Positions 1 through 11,134 are shown, counted from the stretch's first letter. The stretch is 45,381 nt of DNA from Phycisphaerales bacterium (GCA_022446945.1 JAKVBW010000002.1:2759-48139); one strand, 5' to 3'. A program made the numbers and translations. Notes: generated from the sequence alone by a model not told the origin.

Positions 1-1185
1 GGCAGGTTCACGAATCTCCTGTTCATCAGGCATCGACTCTTCCTCGACACTATCTGCTGTCTCAGGCCAAGCGACTGCTGCGTCACGCATCGTGATGTCT
101 CGCCAAGATGCAATTCGTGGACGTGGACCAGCGACATCAATCACTACCTCTGCTGCCATCCTTCCACGCAAAGTCGCTTCTGGATCATCTGCTGGTACTT
201 CACCACATGCGATGGTCGCACGCCACGTCCATGCACCTACGGTCACATGATTCATGACCACTGGCGCAACTTCTGGTGGAAGCAGTCCCTCTGTGAATGG
301 CCAGACCGGTGTTGCGCGAAGTTCATCGCCGATATCCACACGCTTCATCACAATGGCGTCCGCTTGCTCCTGAGTGATGCCTGGCACAGCGGCGAGCACT
401 TCGGCTGAAGCAGTATTCAGATCGACACGGCCCCGCCTCATTGCGCCATCATCAGTTGTAAATGCATCAAATGCTTCGACCCAGTCTTCTGCTGGTACGG
501 AGTATGCCAATAACAATGTGGCGAGATCACCATCCGTTCGGATCGGATCTTCTTCAGAGATCTCCTTGAGAATCTCTACAACCTCGGCGCCGAACCGATC
601 CAAGATGCGGGCAGCAAGTTCCTCGCTCCAAGGTGTTGCAAGATTGATTCGTGCATCACCACTGGATTGCATGTTGGGTTCATGGGCAAAGACGGTGAGA
701 TGTTTAGATCCGCCGTTATTCGCTGTCCATTCGATGACTGGACTACTGAGAGATGGAATCAAATCACGAACATCTTCTATGCGCCCCTGAGAACGCAAAA
801 GGATGGCTTCAGGAGCAAGTACCTCCAGCGATTCGTCCGAAGCAATGTTCAGATCCAAACGACCAGCTTCAGCGCTTAACACACCCATTTCCGGTAACGC
901 AACAAAACGGCAAACGGTCGCCATGGGACCGGACTCCCACAATGTGATTTGCGGCTCGATCTCCGGTTGCTCACCTCCCCTCAGAACACCACGTTGATCG
1001 AAGATTTGTGATGCGAGCACAAGCACAGCCGAACGCATGGCTGCCCTCCGCTGTACATCCTCGAGCCCACCATTGATGCCTGCCGCTTCAACATGCGCCC
1101 TCCCGATGAGTGCGACCGTTGTCCAAAGGGCTGCAGCTGCAACCACCGTCACTGAGGCAAGAACAATTCCCCGCTGTTGTCTCAC
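1..1185 (-). CDS. gspK: Type II secretion minor pseudopilin GspK-like, partial (runs off left edge)
   Basis: Manual minus-strand translation from GTG at 1185 (VRQQRGIVLASVTVVAATAALWTTVALIGRAHVE...) stays open to base 1. It has a helix-hairpin-helix-like stretch RVDLNTASAEVLAAVPGIT, lies downstream of gspJ and has a GTGA overlap with its stop. The ORF is absent from the supplied track. Confidence 0.8.
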   Translation of the reverse strand, partial: MRQQRGIVLASVTVVAAAALWTTVALIGRAHVEAAGINGGLEDVQRRAAMRSAVLVLASQIFDQRGVLRGGEQPEIEPQITLWESGPMATVCRFVALPEMGVLSAEAGRLDLNIASDESLEVLAPEAILLRSQGRIEDVRDLIPSLSSPVIEWTANNGGSKHLTVFAHEPNMQSSGDARINLATPWSEELAARILDRFGAEVVEILKEISEEDPIRTDGDLATLLLAYSVPAEDWVEAFDAFTTDDGAMRRGRVDLNTASAEVLAAVPGITQEQADAIVMKRVDIGDELRATPVWPFTEGLLPPEVAPVVMNHVTVGAWTWRATIACGEVPADDPEATLRGRMAAEVVIDVAGPRPRIASWRDITMRDAAVAWPETADSVEEESMPDEQEIREPA

Positions 1186-1748
1186 TCTTCAGCCCTCCAG
1201 ACGCCACTTGGAGACAAGACAGCACGCCGATCTGGCGGATGTCCAGAATCCGAATGATCACGCAAGGAAGGATCCATCCAAGCTTCAACTAGAACTGCAC
1301 GAGGAAGCGCCTCCTGCTCAAGAGAGTCGTAGGAGTCGAGCCAATTCGTGCCATTGTGGTATCGAATTCTCAGATCACCCAGGCTCAGGGGAATGCCTGC
1401 GTCCAACTTCAGAGTCCGTTCTGATTCGTCGAATTGCACATGAAACGGCCGCATCGCAGCCAACCCACTCGAAATAGATGTATCAGGTCGGTCCTGAGCC
1501 ACAAATGATCGAATCTCAGTATTGCTCCCGACAAATCCGGAAGATCCCTGGACTGTCACCGACGCCGTATCCAATACGACGGTCAACCTGTCGATGACTG
1601 CATCGATTCCAGCCTGTCTTGTAGCGCGATTTGTCAGACGTTCTTGTGACCGACCCACGGACCAAGTGAATTGACCCAATGCTGACAAAAGTGCAATGAG
1701 TATGGCCAGCGCCAACATGACCTCCAGAAGACTGAATCCTCGCTTCAT
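1182..1748 (-). CDS. gspJ: Type II secretion minor pseudopilin GspJ-like
   Basis: Prepilin N-terminus MKRGFSLLEVMLALAILIALLSALGQF; position in F-G-H-I-J-K order. Confidence 0.75.
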   Translation of the reverse strand: MKRGFSLLEVMLALAILIALLSALGQFTWSVGRSQERLTNRATRQAGIDAVIDRLTVVLDTASVTVQGSSGFVGSNTEIRSFVAQDRPDTSISSGLAAMRPFHVQFDESERTLKLDAGIPLSLGDLRIRYHNGTNWLDSYDSLEQEALPRAVLVEAWMDPSLRDHSDSGHPPDRRAVLSPSGVWRAEE

Positions 1749-2191
1749 GGAAGTCCCTCCAGAAGCTCGTCCTGATTCATTTCTTCCGATCGATACGAAC
1801 GTAGTCTCACGAGATGATGCAATGTCGCATCTACACCAACATCTCCTTCTTCGACTTGCTCTGAGACCATGACAGTCAAACGGATGATTTCAGGCCAAAT
1901 GGTCCGTTCTGTCTCCACTGTCAAAGTGAGCGGACGCGAGGAACCGTCATCCAAAGCTGTGTCGTCTACCTCCGGAAGAGATCCGGAGCGTAAGGCCCCA
2001 ATGCCGATCATCCCTGTATCAAGCATTGCAACGATGGATGAGGCGGTGTCCATGCAACGTCGTCTGCGATCCGCTCTCTCCAATCCCTCTGATGCGTCGT
2101 CGAGAGCTTGAAGCGTGAATGCGGAAACACCGACAACGATCGCCAGGCCGACCAGTGCCTCCAACAAAATGGCACCGCATCGGTTTTTCAT
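1745..2191 (-). CDS. gspI: Type II secretion minor pseudopilin GspI-like
   Basis: Pseudopilin-like N-terminus MKNRCGAILLEALVGLAIVVGVSAFTLQ; ATGA overlaps; gene order. Confidence 0.65.
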   Translation of the reverse strand: MKNRCGAILLEALVGLAIVVGVSAFTLQALDDASEGLERADRRRRCMDTASSIVAMLDTGMIGIGALRSGSLPEVDDTALDDGSSRPLTLTVETERTIWPEIIRLTVMVSEQVEEGDVGVDATLHHLVRLRSYRSEEMNQDELLEGLP

Positions 2192-2664
2192 TGCGATTCA
2201 ATCCTGACAATACCGCTCGTAGGATCGATTTCGAGTGTGACTTGACCGCCATCCTCGTGCACAATTGTCAAAGGCCCCGTCACCGCATAGGAGCCATCAG
2301 GAAGTGCTACCGCGATGAGTTGCGGTTCTGTCAGCTGTTCACCTTCAGGATCCAAAACCTCCTTCAGCGAAACTGCAAGCACAGGGTCACCCTGACTCCC
2401 CTCGTCGACAGGCCAAGGACGCGCGACCATCCCATCGTCCTCCAATGTGATCGCAAGAGGCGTTGCTGCGCGCCTTGCAATCACACCGGTCTCGATCACC
2501 GCCGCGCGAAGCCGTTCAACATCGGCGTCAAAGGATGCTCGCTGCATGAGAACACTCGTCGTCGGAAGAACAAGTGCGCCGATCGCGAGCAGAATGGCCA
2601 ATGCCACGATCAGTTCAAACAGTGTCAGTCCAGTTCGAGATGCGCGGTGGGCAGACCACAGCAC
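2188..2664 (-). CDS. gspH: Type II secretion pseudopilin GspH-like
   Basis: Prepilin motif RTGLTLFELIVALAILLAIGALVLPT. The track ORF extends to 2784, but GTG at 2664 gives a short leader (VLWSAHRASRTG) and avoids a long overlap with gspG. Confidence 0.65.
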   Translation of the reverse strand: MLWSAHRASRTGLTLFELIVALAILLAIGALVLPTTSVLMQRASFDADVERLRAAVIETGVIARRAATPLAITLEDDGMVARPWPVDEGSQGDPVLAVSLKEVLDPEGEQLTEPQLIAVALPDGSYAVTGPLTIVHEDGGQVTLEIDPTSGIVRIESQ

Positions 2665-2668
2665 TGAG

Positions 2669-3172
2669 TCAGGATCCCAGGGGTTCGCTCGCGCCCGTGA
2701 AACCCTCTTCCTGTTCGAACTCACCATCCTCAGTCTTGCGACGATCGTGATTGGTGATGTCATCCTCGGTCCCTTCTTCTCCATCTGGGCCGTAGGACAC
2801 GAGATCGTAGAACGATTCGCCGATCAAATCGCCAGGATAGACATAGTCGAATTCTCGACCCCAACGATCCGATTTCACTGGTTGCTCCAGATAGGGGCCA
2901 CGCCACTTGGTTGCTTCTTCTTCATCCTCAAGGGCGTCACGATTCCAGAGAACTTCCAGCCCCTCGTCCTCGCTTGGATAACGCTTGAAATCCAAACGAA
3001 AGCCCTTCATCGCAGAATCGATCTGATCGAATTGAGCTTTCTGGACATCGACTTCCGCCTGATCACCATAGCTCAGAAAATTCACTGCCACGATAGAACC
3101 CAACGCCAGAAGGATGGCGATGACAATGAGCAGTTCGATCAGAGTAAAGCCGGTTCGTGCCATACGAGTCAT
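2669..3172 (-). CDS. gspG: Type II secretion major pseudopilin GspG
   Basis: RTGFTLIELLIVIAILLALGSIVAVNFL...KRYPSEDEGLEVLWNRD...SDRWGREFDYVYPGD...YDLVSYGPDGEEGTEDDI, the GspG fold with a Ca-site-like C-terminus. Confidence 0.9.
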   Translation of the reverse strand: MTRMARTGFTLIELLIVIAILLALGSIVAVNFLSYGDQAEVDVQKAQFDQIDSAMKGFRLDFKRYPSEDEGLEVLWNRDALEDEEEATKWRGPYLEQPVKSDRWGREFDYVYPGDLIGESFYDLVSYGPDGEEGTEDDITNHDRRKTEDGEFEQEEGFTGASEPLGS

Positions 3173-3215
3173 GAGAAGTCCTCCGGGTTCATCCTACCAG
3201 TAGCGAGGCCTAGGC

Positions 3216-4400
3216 TCAGCCCACGGCCGAACCCATCTTCATCATCGGCAGAACCAAGGCAATAAATATGAAGACGACCATGGCCGCGATGATCAACAGC
3301 AGAATCGGCTCCATCAACCGCATCAGCAGATCCAGTCTGCGAGAGAGTCTCCTTTCAGAACCATCTGCAATTTGAAGCATGACCCGGGGCAGCGCGTTGG
3401 CAGCCTCTGCAACCTCGATCATTTCGACAACATCAGCCGTGAGAACCCCGGATTCTGCGAGTGGCGTCGCCAGAGATTCCCCTTCTCGAACCGCACTGGC
3501 TGCCCCCGCAACTGCCTCCTCCAATTGCGGTTGACCGCATGATGATTTGGCGATCTCGAGTGCCGGCAACAGCCCGATTCCGCTCTCCAACAACGAACTC
3601 ATCATGCGACCGAATCTTGCCATTGATAAATCGACGATCAGCGGCGCCAACACAGGCACGCGCAGTGATAATGCGCCGAGCGCAAGCTGTACTGCGGGGC
3701 GACGCCTCAATACTGCAGCACTAACGACACTGCAGATCACGACCCCGAGAATGAGTGGCCACCAGCCGATCAAGAGATTTGATGCCGCGAGAAGAATCTC
3801 AGTCGCCGCGGGCACCTCGATCCTTTCCATGTACGGCTCAAACTTGGGAACAAAGGCAACCAATGCATAGACGACTGCGCCGATCCCTGTAAGAACCAGA
3901 ATTGCAGGATAGATGAGATTGCCGACCACTCGGCTGCGAAGCGTGGCTTGTTGTTCAAGTAGTGCTGACAATTCCGAGAGTACTTCTGAAAGAAATCCGC
4001 CCTGCTCCCCGGCACGCACCATCGCCACATGGATTGGACCAAAGGCTTCTGGCCTTGCTTCCATGGCATCAGCCAGATGCATGCCGTCCGCAACATCATC
4101 TGCAACATCTCCAAGTATGCGCGATAAAGCCGGATTCGCCTTTCCTTTTGCCAGCAAACGAAGTGATCGAAGCAACGGCACTCCAGCTGCGAGCAGATCA
4201 GACAATCCACGAAACACATTGGCGCGATGAGCAGTTCCAATGCGCCTGCCCAGCAAAGTTTGTCGAACCTCCCCGAGACGAACTGCGGCCAGGCCACGTC
4301 CTCGCAGGTGAGACAGCACGGCCTCGCGAGATGCCGCCTGCAGACGACCCCTGACGAGTTCGCCATCCGCGCTTCGAGCTTCGTAGGTCCAAGTCGGCAT
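3216..4400 (-). CDS. gspF: Type II secretion inner-membrane protein GspF
   Basis: MPTWTYEARSADGELVRGRLQAASREAV... and two T2SSF-type repeats with TM segments (LIYPAILVLTGIGAVVYALVAFVPKF; MEPILLLIIAAMVVFIFIALVLPMM). Confidence 0.9.
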   Translation of the reverse strand: MPTWTYEARSADGELVRGRLQAASREAVLSHLRGRGLAAVRLGEVRQTLLGRRIGTAHRANVFRGLSDLLAAGVPLLRSLRLLAKGKANPALSRILGDVADDVADGMHLADAMEARPEAFGPIHVAMVRAGEQGGFLSEVLSELSALLEQQATLRSRVVGNLIYPAILVLTGIGAVVYALVAFVPKFEPYMERIEVPAATEILLAASNLLIGWWPLILGVVICSVVSAAVLRRRPAVQLALGALSLRVPVLAPLIVDLSMARFGRMMSSLLESGIGLLPALEIAKSSCGQPQLEEAVAGAASAVREGESLATPLAESGVLTADVVEMIEVAEAANALPRVMLQIADGSERRLSRRLDLLMRLMEPILLLIIAAMVVFIFIALVLPMMKMGSAVG

Positions 4401-4431
4401 GGGAACAACCTAACGAGAGTTTCCTTCGACC

Positions 4432-6414
4432 CTACTCCTCTTCACCCTTGAGTTTCGCCAAGACGCTGAAATCCTCAAGGGTGGTCATGTCACCAACAGC
4501 ATCACGTCCCGCTGCGACATCACGCAGCAACCGTCTCATGATCTTTCCTGATCGAGTCTTCGGCAGTGCGTCCGTAAATCGAATCATGTCCGGCTTTGCG
4601 ATGGCGCCAATCTCATCGGCAACATGCTTTCTCAATGAATCTCTGAGCGCATCGTCCGGTTTCCAATCCGGCCCGAGCGTACAAAATGCCGCAATCCCGG
4701 TTCCTTTGATGTCGTGAGGCATTCCGACAACAGCTGCCTCGACGACCGCATCGTGGCTCACCAACGCAGACTCAACTTCCATTGTTCCAAGGCGATGTCC
4801 TGACACATTGATGACATCATCCATGCGCCCCATGATCCAGAAGTAGCCTCGCTCATCTCTCCGTGCACTGTCGCCCGCAAAGTACATCCCCTCTACACGC
4901 GAAAAATACGTGTCGATAAACCGCTGACGGTCTCCATGAATACCGCGCAGCATGGATGGCCATGGTTTCCGTATGACGAGAAGCCCACCTGTATTCGCGG
5001 GTTGTTCAGAACCGTCCTCATTGACCACCGCAGCATCGATCCCCAGGAAGGGAAGCGTGCATGAACCCGGAGCAGTCGGTGTTGCTCCTGGGAGAGGCGT
5101 AATCATGTGGCCTCCTGTTTCTGTCTGCCACCACGTATCGACGATCGGACACTGTTCGTGTCCGATCACACGGTGGTACCACATCCATGCCTCTGGATTG
5201 ATGGGTTCGCCAACCGTTCCCAGAACCAGCAACTTAGACAGATCATGGCGACGCGGATATGCCTCGCCCCACTTCATGAAAGCGCGTATCGCGGTAGGCG
5301 CTGTATAGAAATGTGTCACGGAATGGCGCTGGCAGATATCCCAAAACCGATCAGGCTCGGGGAAATTGGGAGCTCCCTCGTACATCAGCGTTGGAACTTG
5401 GTTCTGCAGGATGCCGTAGATGATGTATGAATGTCCGGTGATCCAACCAACGTCAGCAGTACACCAATACACATGATCATTCCCGGGACGGAGGTTGAAG
5501 GTGTACCTGCTGGTCAGATATGTGTGAACGAGATAGCCGCCAGTCGTATGAACGATCCCCTTGGGCTTGCCCGTGCTACCAGAGGTGTAGAGAAGGAACA
5601 GCATGTCCTCACTGTCCATCTCCTCACAGGTGCAATCAGTCGAGGCCTCAGCCACAACTTCGTGCCACCAATGATCGCGACCTGCATGCAGATCGACGTC
5701 ATTGCCGCACCTGCGGAGCAGCAGAACGTTTTCAACGCGATCTGTCATTGAAAGCGCCTGATCAACATTCTGTTTCAGAGGCACCAACTTGCCTCTACGC
5801 CAAGCGCCGTCGCAGGTGATGATCGTCTTTGAATCCGCGTCATCGACTCGATCAGCAATTGCCTGAGATGAGAAGCCCCCGAAAATGACGCTGTGAGGAG
5901 CACCGATGCGTGCACATGCAAGAACTGCAATCGTCAACTCTGGGACCATTCCCATGTAGATCGTGACCACATCTCCACGTCCGACGCCCAGAGCTTTCAG
6001 CGCATTGGCGCAACGGGAGACTTCGTCCTTTAACTCGCGATATGACAATCGACGAATCTCCGGACCTTCGTCGAGCATCGGCTCGCCTTCCCAGATGATC
6101 GCGGTATCGTCTCCATGCCCCAAATCGATGATCCTGTCCACGCAGTTATGACACGCATTCAGCTTGCCCCCCGTGAACCAGCGTGCATCAGGACAATCCC
6201 AATCAAGAACGCTGTCCCAAGGCTTGAACCAATGCAGTTCATTGGCCACAGCACCCCAGAAATCATCCGGAGCCTCGATGCTCTGACGATGCAACTCTCG
6301 ATAAATCTCCATGGATTCCACCCAGACGCCATCACATCTTTCAGAAAAATCGGATGGCGGTTCAAAGAGACGCTGCTCCTGAAGAATTGACTCTATGCCC
6401 GCTTGATCGCTCAT
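4432..6414 (-). CDS. acs: Acetyl-CoA synthetase
   Basis: [69 protein letters not shown]-terminal [19 protein letters not shown]. Confidence 0.96.
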   Translation of the reverse strand: MSDQAGIESILQEQRLFEPPSDFSERCDGVWVESMEIYRELHRQSIEAPDDFWGAVANELHWFKPWDSVLDWDCPDARWFTGGKLNACHNCVDRIIDLGHGDDTAIIWEGEPMLDEGPEIRRLSYRELKDEVSRCANALKALGVGRGDVVTIYMGMVPELTIAVLACARIGAPHSVIFGGFSSQAIADRVDDADSKTIITCDGAWRRGKLVPLKQNVDQALSMTDRVENVLLLRRCGNDVDLHAGRDHWWHEVVAEASTDCTCEEMDSEDMLFLLYTSGSTGKPKGIVHTTGGYLVHTYLTSRYTFNLRPGNDHVYWCTADVGWITGHSYIIYGILQNQVPTLMYEGAPNFPEPDRFWDICQRHSVTHFYTAPTAIRAFMKWGEAYPRRHDLSKLLVLGTVGEPINPEAWMWYHRVIGHEQCPIVDTWWQTETGGHMITPLPGATPTAPGSCTLPFLGIDAAVVNEDGSEQPANTGGLLVIRKPWPSMLRGIHGDRQRFIDTYFSRVEGMYFAGDSARRDERGYFWIMGRMDDVINVSGHRLGTMEVESALVSHDAVVEAAVVGMPHDIKGTGIAAFCTLGPDWKPDDALRDSLRKHVADEIGAIAKPDMIRFTDALPKTRSGKIMRRLLRDVAAGRDAVGDMTTLEDFSVLAKLKGEEE

Positions 6415-6469
6415 CCTTAAGTCTCCTGATTTGGGAGAAACAGCCTAGCAAGGCATCAACCTCGGCGTC

Positions 6470-8788
6470 TCAGCGACGACGACGCTTCCCTCCAGTTCGG
6501 TGTTTGCCACCCCGTTTTCGGTTGGTCCGCCCTCGCCCCCCTCCCCTTAGGCGTGGAAGGTCCGCTTCTGTTCGTTCCGGACGTTGCTTCAACAGAAGTT
6601 CCATGTGCCGTGCTGTCGGGTCGACGCGCATCACCTGAACTGTGATGGGATCGCCCACTGCCAGAATGGATCCTGACCCGCGTGCGACCAATCTTCCTTG
6701 CCCCTCCAACTCCACCCAACGATCACGACGACTCCCCCCAAATGCCTCCCAAGTCACCTGTCCATCCACAAGAAAACGATCAAGTGAAATCCACATTCCA
6801 CCTGGACTGAACCCACTGATGACTGCAGGCAGTTCTTCTCCCAAGTAGTGATCCGCAAGATGTTGCAGGACAAGAAACTCACGCAAACTTCGCTCTGCAG
6901 CTTCACTGTTTTTTTCTGTATCGGTGCAATGGCGGCCAGCTGCGATGAGAACATCCTGTGTGAGAGTCCGCGCATCGTCCTGCATCCGCCTTTCCAGTTC
7001 TTGTCGCCTGCGGCCGGTGAATCGATCAGTCCCGTTTTCTGTAAGGTCGAGCCATGCTTCAAGTGCACGATGAACGATGAGATCCGGATACCTTCGGATA
7101 GGTGACGTGAAGTGGGCGTAGTGCTCACTCGCCAGCGCAAAATGTCCAACTGCTGCTGGACTGTATTCAGCCTTAGACAATGTCCTCAGCACTGCAAAGT
7201 GAACCGCTCTTGCGGAAGGATGCTCACGCGTCGCATCGAGCAGCGACTGGAGATCGTGACGAGACGGGTCATCTGGAACTTGAAATCCAACCACCCCCGC
7301 CTTGATCCGTAGCTCTGCCAGATCATCCATCGCTGGTTCTGGATGAATACGTCTCAAAATTCCGACACGCATTGAATCAAAGAGACGTGATACCGCCTCA
7401 TTCGCTTCGACCATGAACATTTCAATGATGGTGTGCGTGAATGCATCGTCCTCTTCCTGAACATCTTCAACACGCCCCTCGTCATCAAATGTGAGCTCCG
7501 ACTCGGGCAGGCTCAGGACAATCATTCCATTTCGCCTGCGTCTCTTCTGAATCACTCTGGCCAAGCGGTCCGCCTCAAGAAGCGACTCAATCACCTGTTC
7601 TGTCGGCTCAGTATCCGTTCGGCTTTCCTTGCGCGCCAATTTCCCATCGCCATCAATCCAAGCTTGGGCCTCCAGATATGTGAAACGCTTATCCGAGTTG
7701 ATGATGCTTGATCTGAACCATGTGTCCTGAACGCGGCCGCGACGATCCAGACGGACGAATACGCTCTTTGCAAACCGATCGACGCCTTCCTGCAACGAAC
7801 AGACACCATTGCTCAGGATTTCCGGAAGCATCGGCAGCACGACTCTCGGCAGATAGGTGCTGTTACCTCTCGCTCGGGCCTCAAGGTCCAGCTGAGTATC
7901 CATCCGAACGAAGTGTGAGACATCTGCAATGTGAATGCCGAGTTCCCACTCTTCTGCGTCTGCATCGTATGTCACCGATATCGCGTCATCGAAATCACGC
8001 GCGCTTGGCGGATCAATCGTCATCGTTACCAGATCCCTGAGATCTTCGCGATTGCCATCTTCTTCTTCGACCAGCTTGGAAGCCTCTCTGGCTTCTCTGT
8101 TCAGTTCTTCCGAAAACTCTGTGCGAAGACCATAAGAAGCAATCACAGCTGATGTCTCGACATCCGGCTCACCTGCTTGACCGAGGACTTCTGTGACAAC
8201 GCCCTCTGCGAGATAATCACCATCAGGTGCAACAAGCAACTCGAATACAACCTTGTCGCCAGTACGGATGTTCTTTGCCCCAGGATCACGAATGATGACC
8301 GGATCCCGAAGACGCCGGCCATCAGGTTCAACAAGCCATCCACCTTTTCGATGCGTCACCGTGCCGGAAAAGACAACCTGGCCCTGCTCGATAACCTCCA
8401 GCACCTTTCCAGCTGGTGACCCCCCTTTCCAACCATGTCGTCTGGCGACCGCACATCGAACACGATCGCCCGATATCGCGCCCTCGGAGGCACCTCGAGG
8501 GATGTACAGATCGCCTTCACGTAATGGAGAATCCGGAGTGACAAACCCGAAACCACGACGCGTGGATTTGTAGATCCCCACTACTTCTTCACCTATCGAC
8601 GGCAAACGTATGTGCTCGCCTGACTGTTCAAGTCGACCCTCCGCGATAAGCGCCGCAACAGATGCTCTTAGTACATCCTTGTCAGCACCTCCCGCACGCA
8701 TCGCTCTGGCCAGTTCATGCACAGTGGCCTGTCGACCGTCTTCACGGGACAGGTGGTCGAGAATCCTCGCCGTATATCGCAGAGGCAT
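6470..8788 (-). CDS. rnr: Ribonuclease R (VacB/RNase II family)
   Basis: RNB domain DPPSARDFDDAISVTYD...HIADVSHFVR, cold-shock-like N-terminus GFGFVTPD, YAHFTSPIRRYPDLIVHR, S1 domain and basic tail. Likely start MPLRYTARILDHLSRE at 8788; the track ORF extends to 8848. Confidence 0.93.
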   Translation of the reverse strand: MPLRYTARILDHLSREDGRQATVHELARAMRAGGADKDVLRASVAALIAEGRLEQSGEHIRLPSIGEEVVGIYKSTRRGFGFVTPDSPLREGDLYIPRGASEGAISGDRVRCAVARRHGWKGGSPAGKVLEVIEQGQVVFSGTVTHRKGGWLVEPDGRRLRDPVIIRDPGAKNIRTGDKVVFELLVAPDGDYLAEGVVTEVLGQAGEPDVETSAVIASYGLRTEFSEELNREAREASKLVEEEDGNREDLRDLVTMTIDPPSARDFDDAISVTYDADAEEWELGIHIADVSHFVRMDTQLDLEARARGNSTYLPRVVLPMLPEILSNGVCSLQEGVDRFAKSVFVRLDRRGRVQDTWFRSSIINSDKRFTYLEAQAWIDGDGKLARKESRTDTEPTEQVIESLLEADRLARVIQKRRRRNGMIVLSLPESELTFDDEGRVEDVQEEDDAFTHTIIEMFMVEANEAVSRLFDSMRVGILRRIHPEPAMDDLAELRIKAGVVGFQVPDDPSRHDLQSLLDATREHPSARAVHFAVLRTLSKAEYSPAAVGHFALASEHYAHFTSPIRRYPDLIVHRALEAWLDLTENGTDRFTGRRRQELERRMQDDARTLTQDVLIAAGRHCTDTEKNSEAAERSLREFLVLQHLADHYLGEELPAVISGFSPGGMWISLDRFLVDGQVTWEAFGGSRRDRWVELEGQGRLVARGSGSILAVGDPITVQVMRVDPTARHMELLLKQRPERTEADLPRLRGGGRGRTNRKRGGKHRTGGKRRRR

Positions 8789-8883
8789 TGATTGGAATCG
8801 TATCAGGCGAACACGCTCATAGCCGTCTATTGACTGTGACGCATACAAGCCCCGTCAAGAATCGCAGCAACCATCAATAACCT

Positions 8884-9363
8884 CTACTGCTTTTTCTTCT
8901 TTCTGGTCTTTGAGGTCGAGGCTTCCTTGGCACGACGCTTCGCTTTGTCAACGAGATTACCGACACCTCGGCCTTCCCGCGCAGCATGTGTCGGCGTCGA
9001 AGTGGAGCCGGAAAGCTTCTTCTCGGGCTGGGGCTGTTTCTCGGTCTCGGATTTCTTTTTGGGAGCAGTCGCATCCGGCGTTGTTGTTGTCGAGGAGGTT
9101 GATGATGTTTTTGCTGAATCCTGCGAATCCTTGGGAGATGCTTTGGCGGTCTCCGAATCCTTTTCGGATTTCGCAATCTCAGCAGCTTCAGCTCTCGCAG
9201 AATGTCCACCGCCCTTGATGATGAAGCCCGCGCCGATACCGATCAGTCTCTCCAGTTGCAGTTTGCCGCACTCTGGACATTTCCTCTTGACCGGGGCAGT
9301 CATCGATTGGGTCAACTCGAATCGGTGATCACACGCTCGACATCGATAGTCATAGGTCGGCAT
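8884..9363 (-). CDS. FmdB-family zinc-ribbon protein with a long charged low-complexity tail
   Basis: MPTYDYRCRACDHRFELTQSMTAPVKRKCPECGKLQLERLIGIGAGFIIKGGG is typical FmdB/CxxC_CxxC_SSSS; the rest is Ser/Thr/Lys/Glu-rich. Confidence 0.85.
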   Translation of the reverse strand: MPTYDYRCRACDHRFELTQSMTAPVKRKCPECGKLQLERLIGIGAGFIIKGGGHSARAEAAEIAKSEKDSETAKASPKDSQDSAKTSSTSSTTTTPDATAPKKKSETEKQPQPEKKLSGSTSTPTHAAREGRGVGNLVDKAKRRAKEASTSKTRKKKKQ

Positions 9364-9368
9364 ACCGG

Positions 9369-9953
9369 TCAGGGGGCAACAGCGACCTTCGCTGCTCGAA
9401 GAACATGGTGCTCAGTAGCGAAGCCAGGTTGCATCACCATGGTGATGTGTCCCGGCGCAATACCGTCAGCAGGCTGCTGCAACATCGCTTCATGCCGCTG
9501 AGGATCAAACTCCTCGCCTATCTCCGGGTCGATCCTCTCGACCCCGAGCTCAGCAAGAACCCTCATGAACTCTTCACGTGCGAGTTGCACACCCTCGGCC
9601 AACTGCTCTGCAGAGATCGCTGAAACATCCTGGCCAAGCGCCAAATCAAGTTGATCAGAGACCGTCAGGAGTGAGCGAAGGGCTCCCGCGACAGCTGCCC
9701 GACTGACGCGCACCTCATTTTCAACGGCTCGACGTTGATTGTTCGACAACTCTGCGAGCGCTCGCAGTCGATCGTCGCGCGCTATGGACAGTTCATTTCC
9801 ATACCAGTCAAGAACTGCTCGAAGATCGCCTTCGGATTCATCTGTGATCTGCCCGATGAGCGCATCATCAACCTCGACAGCCGACTCCTCTTGAGTCGTT
9901 TCCATCGACTCATCAACGGGTTCTAGCGGCACTTCTTCTGTATTCATCGTCAT
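9369..9953 (-). CDS. grpE: Nucleotide exchange factor GrpE
   Basis: Central coiled coil and C-terminal EEFDPQRHEAMLQQPADGIAPGHITMVMQPGFATEHHVLRAAKVAVAP; adjacent to dnaJ. Confidence 0.88.
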   Translation of the reverse strand: MTMNTEEVPLEPVDESMETTQEESAVEVDDALIGQITDESEGDLRAVLDWYGNELSIARDDRLRALAELSNNQRRAVENEVRVSRAAVAGALRSLLTVSDQLDLALGQDVSAISAEQLAEGVQLAREEFMRVLAELGVERIDPEIGEEFDPQRHEAMLQQPADGIAPGHITMVMQPGFATEHHVLRAAKVAVAP

Positions 9954-9967
9954 CCTCGCTCGGCGAC

Positions 9968-11116
9968 CTAATGGCCCCGCACAGCATCCTTGATTCGTGT
10001 CCAGAATCCCGGAGGATCGGCACTCACCACCACATCCTCGGTCTCCGCGTATTGCTTCAACAACGTTCTCTGATCCTCTGTCAGATGCCGAGGAACCACG
10101 AGATGGAGCACGGCAACAAGATCACCCGTTCGTCCATTTCGCAGATCCGGCATTCCCCGATCCGGAATGCGGAACAACTCGCCATTCTGCGTACCCGCGG
10201 GAACATGCAACAAGTGCGGCTCGGGCGTGTCCAAAGTCGGTACTTCCACTTCGGCTCCCATGGCCAACTGTGTGAAGTTGACTGGAACGAGAACCATCAA
10301 GTCATTTCCTTCACGTTCGAAACGATCATGCTGCTCGATCCGAACCATGACATGCAAATCACCTCGGCGCCCGTTCCCTGCGGGGTCGACTTCCGCTGGT
10401 GGCGGTTCCCCTTCTCCGGCCAAACGCACTGCTTGGCCATGATGAATCCCGGCGGGGATACGAACGCTCAGTTTGCGCTCGACAGTACAACGTCCTCTGC
10501 CATCACATCCTGTGCATGGGTCTGACACGATCTTCCCCTTGCCTCTGCAAGTCGGACATGCCGTCACCATTCGAAACATGCCGCCTAGCCCGGCCTGCGC
10601 CACCTGGCCCTGACCACTGCATGTACTGCATGTATCCGGAGTACTTCCAGGCGCGGCTCCTGACCCCGAGCAATCACTACAGACATCAACACGTGTAAAC
10701 GTCAGTTCCTCTTCGGTACCTGCGAAGGCATCCTCAAGCGTGATATCGAGTTGGTACTCCAAGTCGTAACCACGCGCTGACCGTTGGCGAGCACTTCCGC
10801 CACCCATTCCCATGCCTTCAAAGATGTCACTGAACATCGAGAAGATGTCATCGGGATTCATCGTCCGGAAATCGTGACCAGGACGCTGACGCAGTCCCTC
10901 ATGCCCATAGCGATCGTACATCCGCCGGCGCTCGTCATCACCGAGAATCTCGTACGCCTCTGCAGCCTCTTTAAAGTTCGCTTCAGCCTTCGGATCGTCC
11001 GGATTGCGATCCGGGTGATACTTCATGGCAAGCCGACGGTATGCGCGCTTGATCTCATCGCCCGATGCATCCCGGGCGACACTGAGTACCTCGTAGTAGC
11101 ACCGGGTCGTGGGCAT
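9968..11116 (-). CDS. dnaJ: Chaperone DnaJ
   Basis: J domain [37 protein letters not shown] region, four CxxCxGxG-type motifs, C-terminal substrate-binding domain. Confidence 0.95.
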   Translation of the reverse strand: MPTTRCYYEVLSVARDASGDEIKRAYRRLAMKYHPDRNPDDPKAEANFKEAAEAYEILGDDERRRMYDRYGHEGLRQRPGHDFRTMNPDDIFSMFSDIFEGMGMGGGSARQRSARGYDLEYQLDITLEDAFAGTEEELTFTRVDVCSDCSGSGAAPGSTPDTCSTCSGQGQVAQAGLGGMFRMVTACPTCRGKGKIVSDPCTGCDGRGRCTVERKLSVRIPAGIHHGQAVRLAGEGEPPPAEVDPAGNGRRGDLHVMVRIEQHDRFEREGNDLMVLVPVNFTQLAMGAEVEVPTLDTPEPHLLHVPAGTQNGELFRIPDRGMPDLRNGRTGDLVAVLHLVVPRHLTEDQRTLLKQYAETEDVVVSADPPGFWTRIKDAVRGH

Positions 11117-11134
11117 CGAACTCTCTCAATCCTC

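Noticed and set aside
2447-3265. 272-aa plus-strand ORF
   Set aside because: Antisense to gspG/gspH, whose translations carry clear pseudopilin signatures; the plus product looks like shadow coding.
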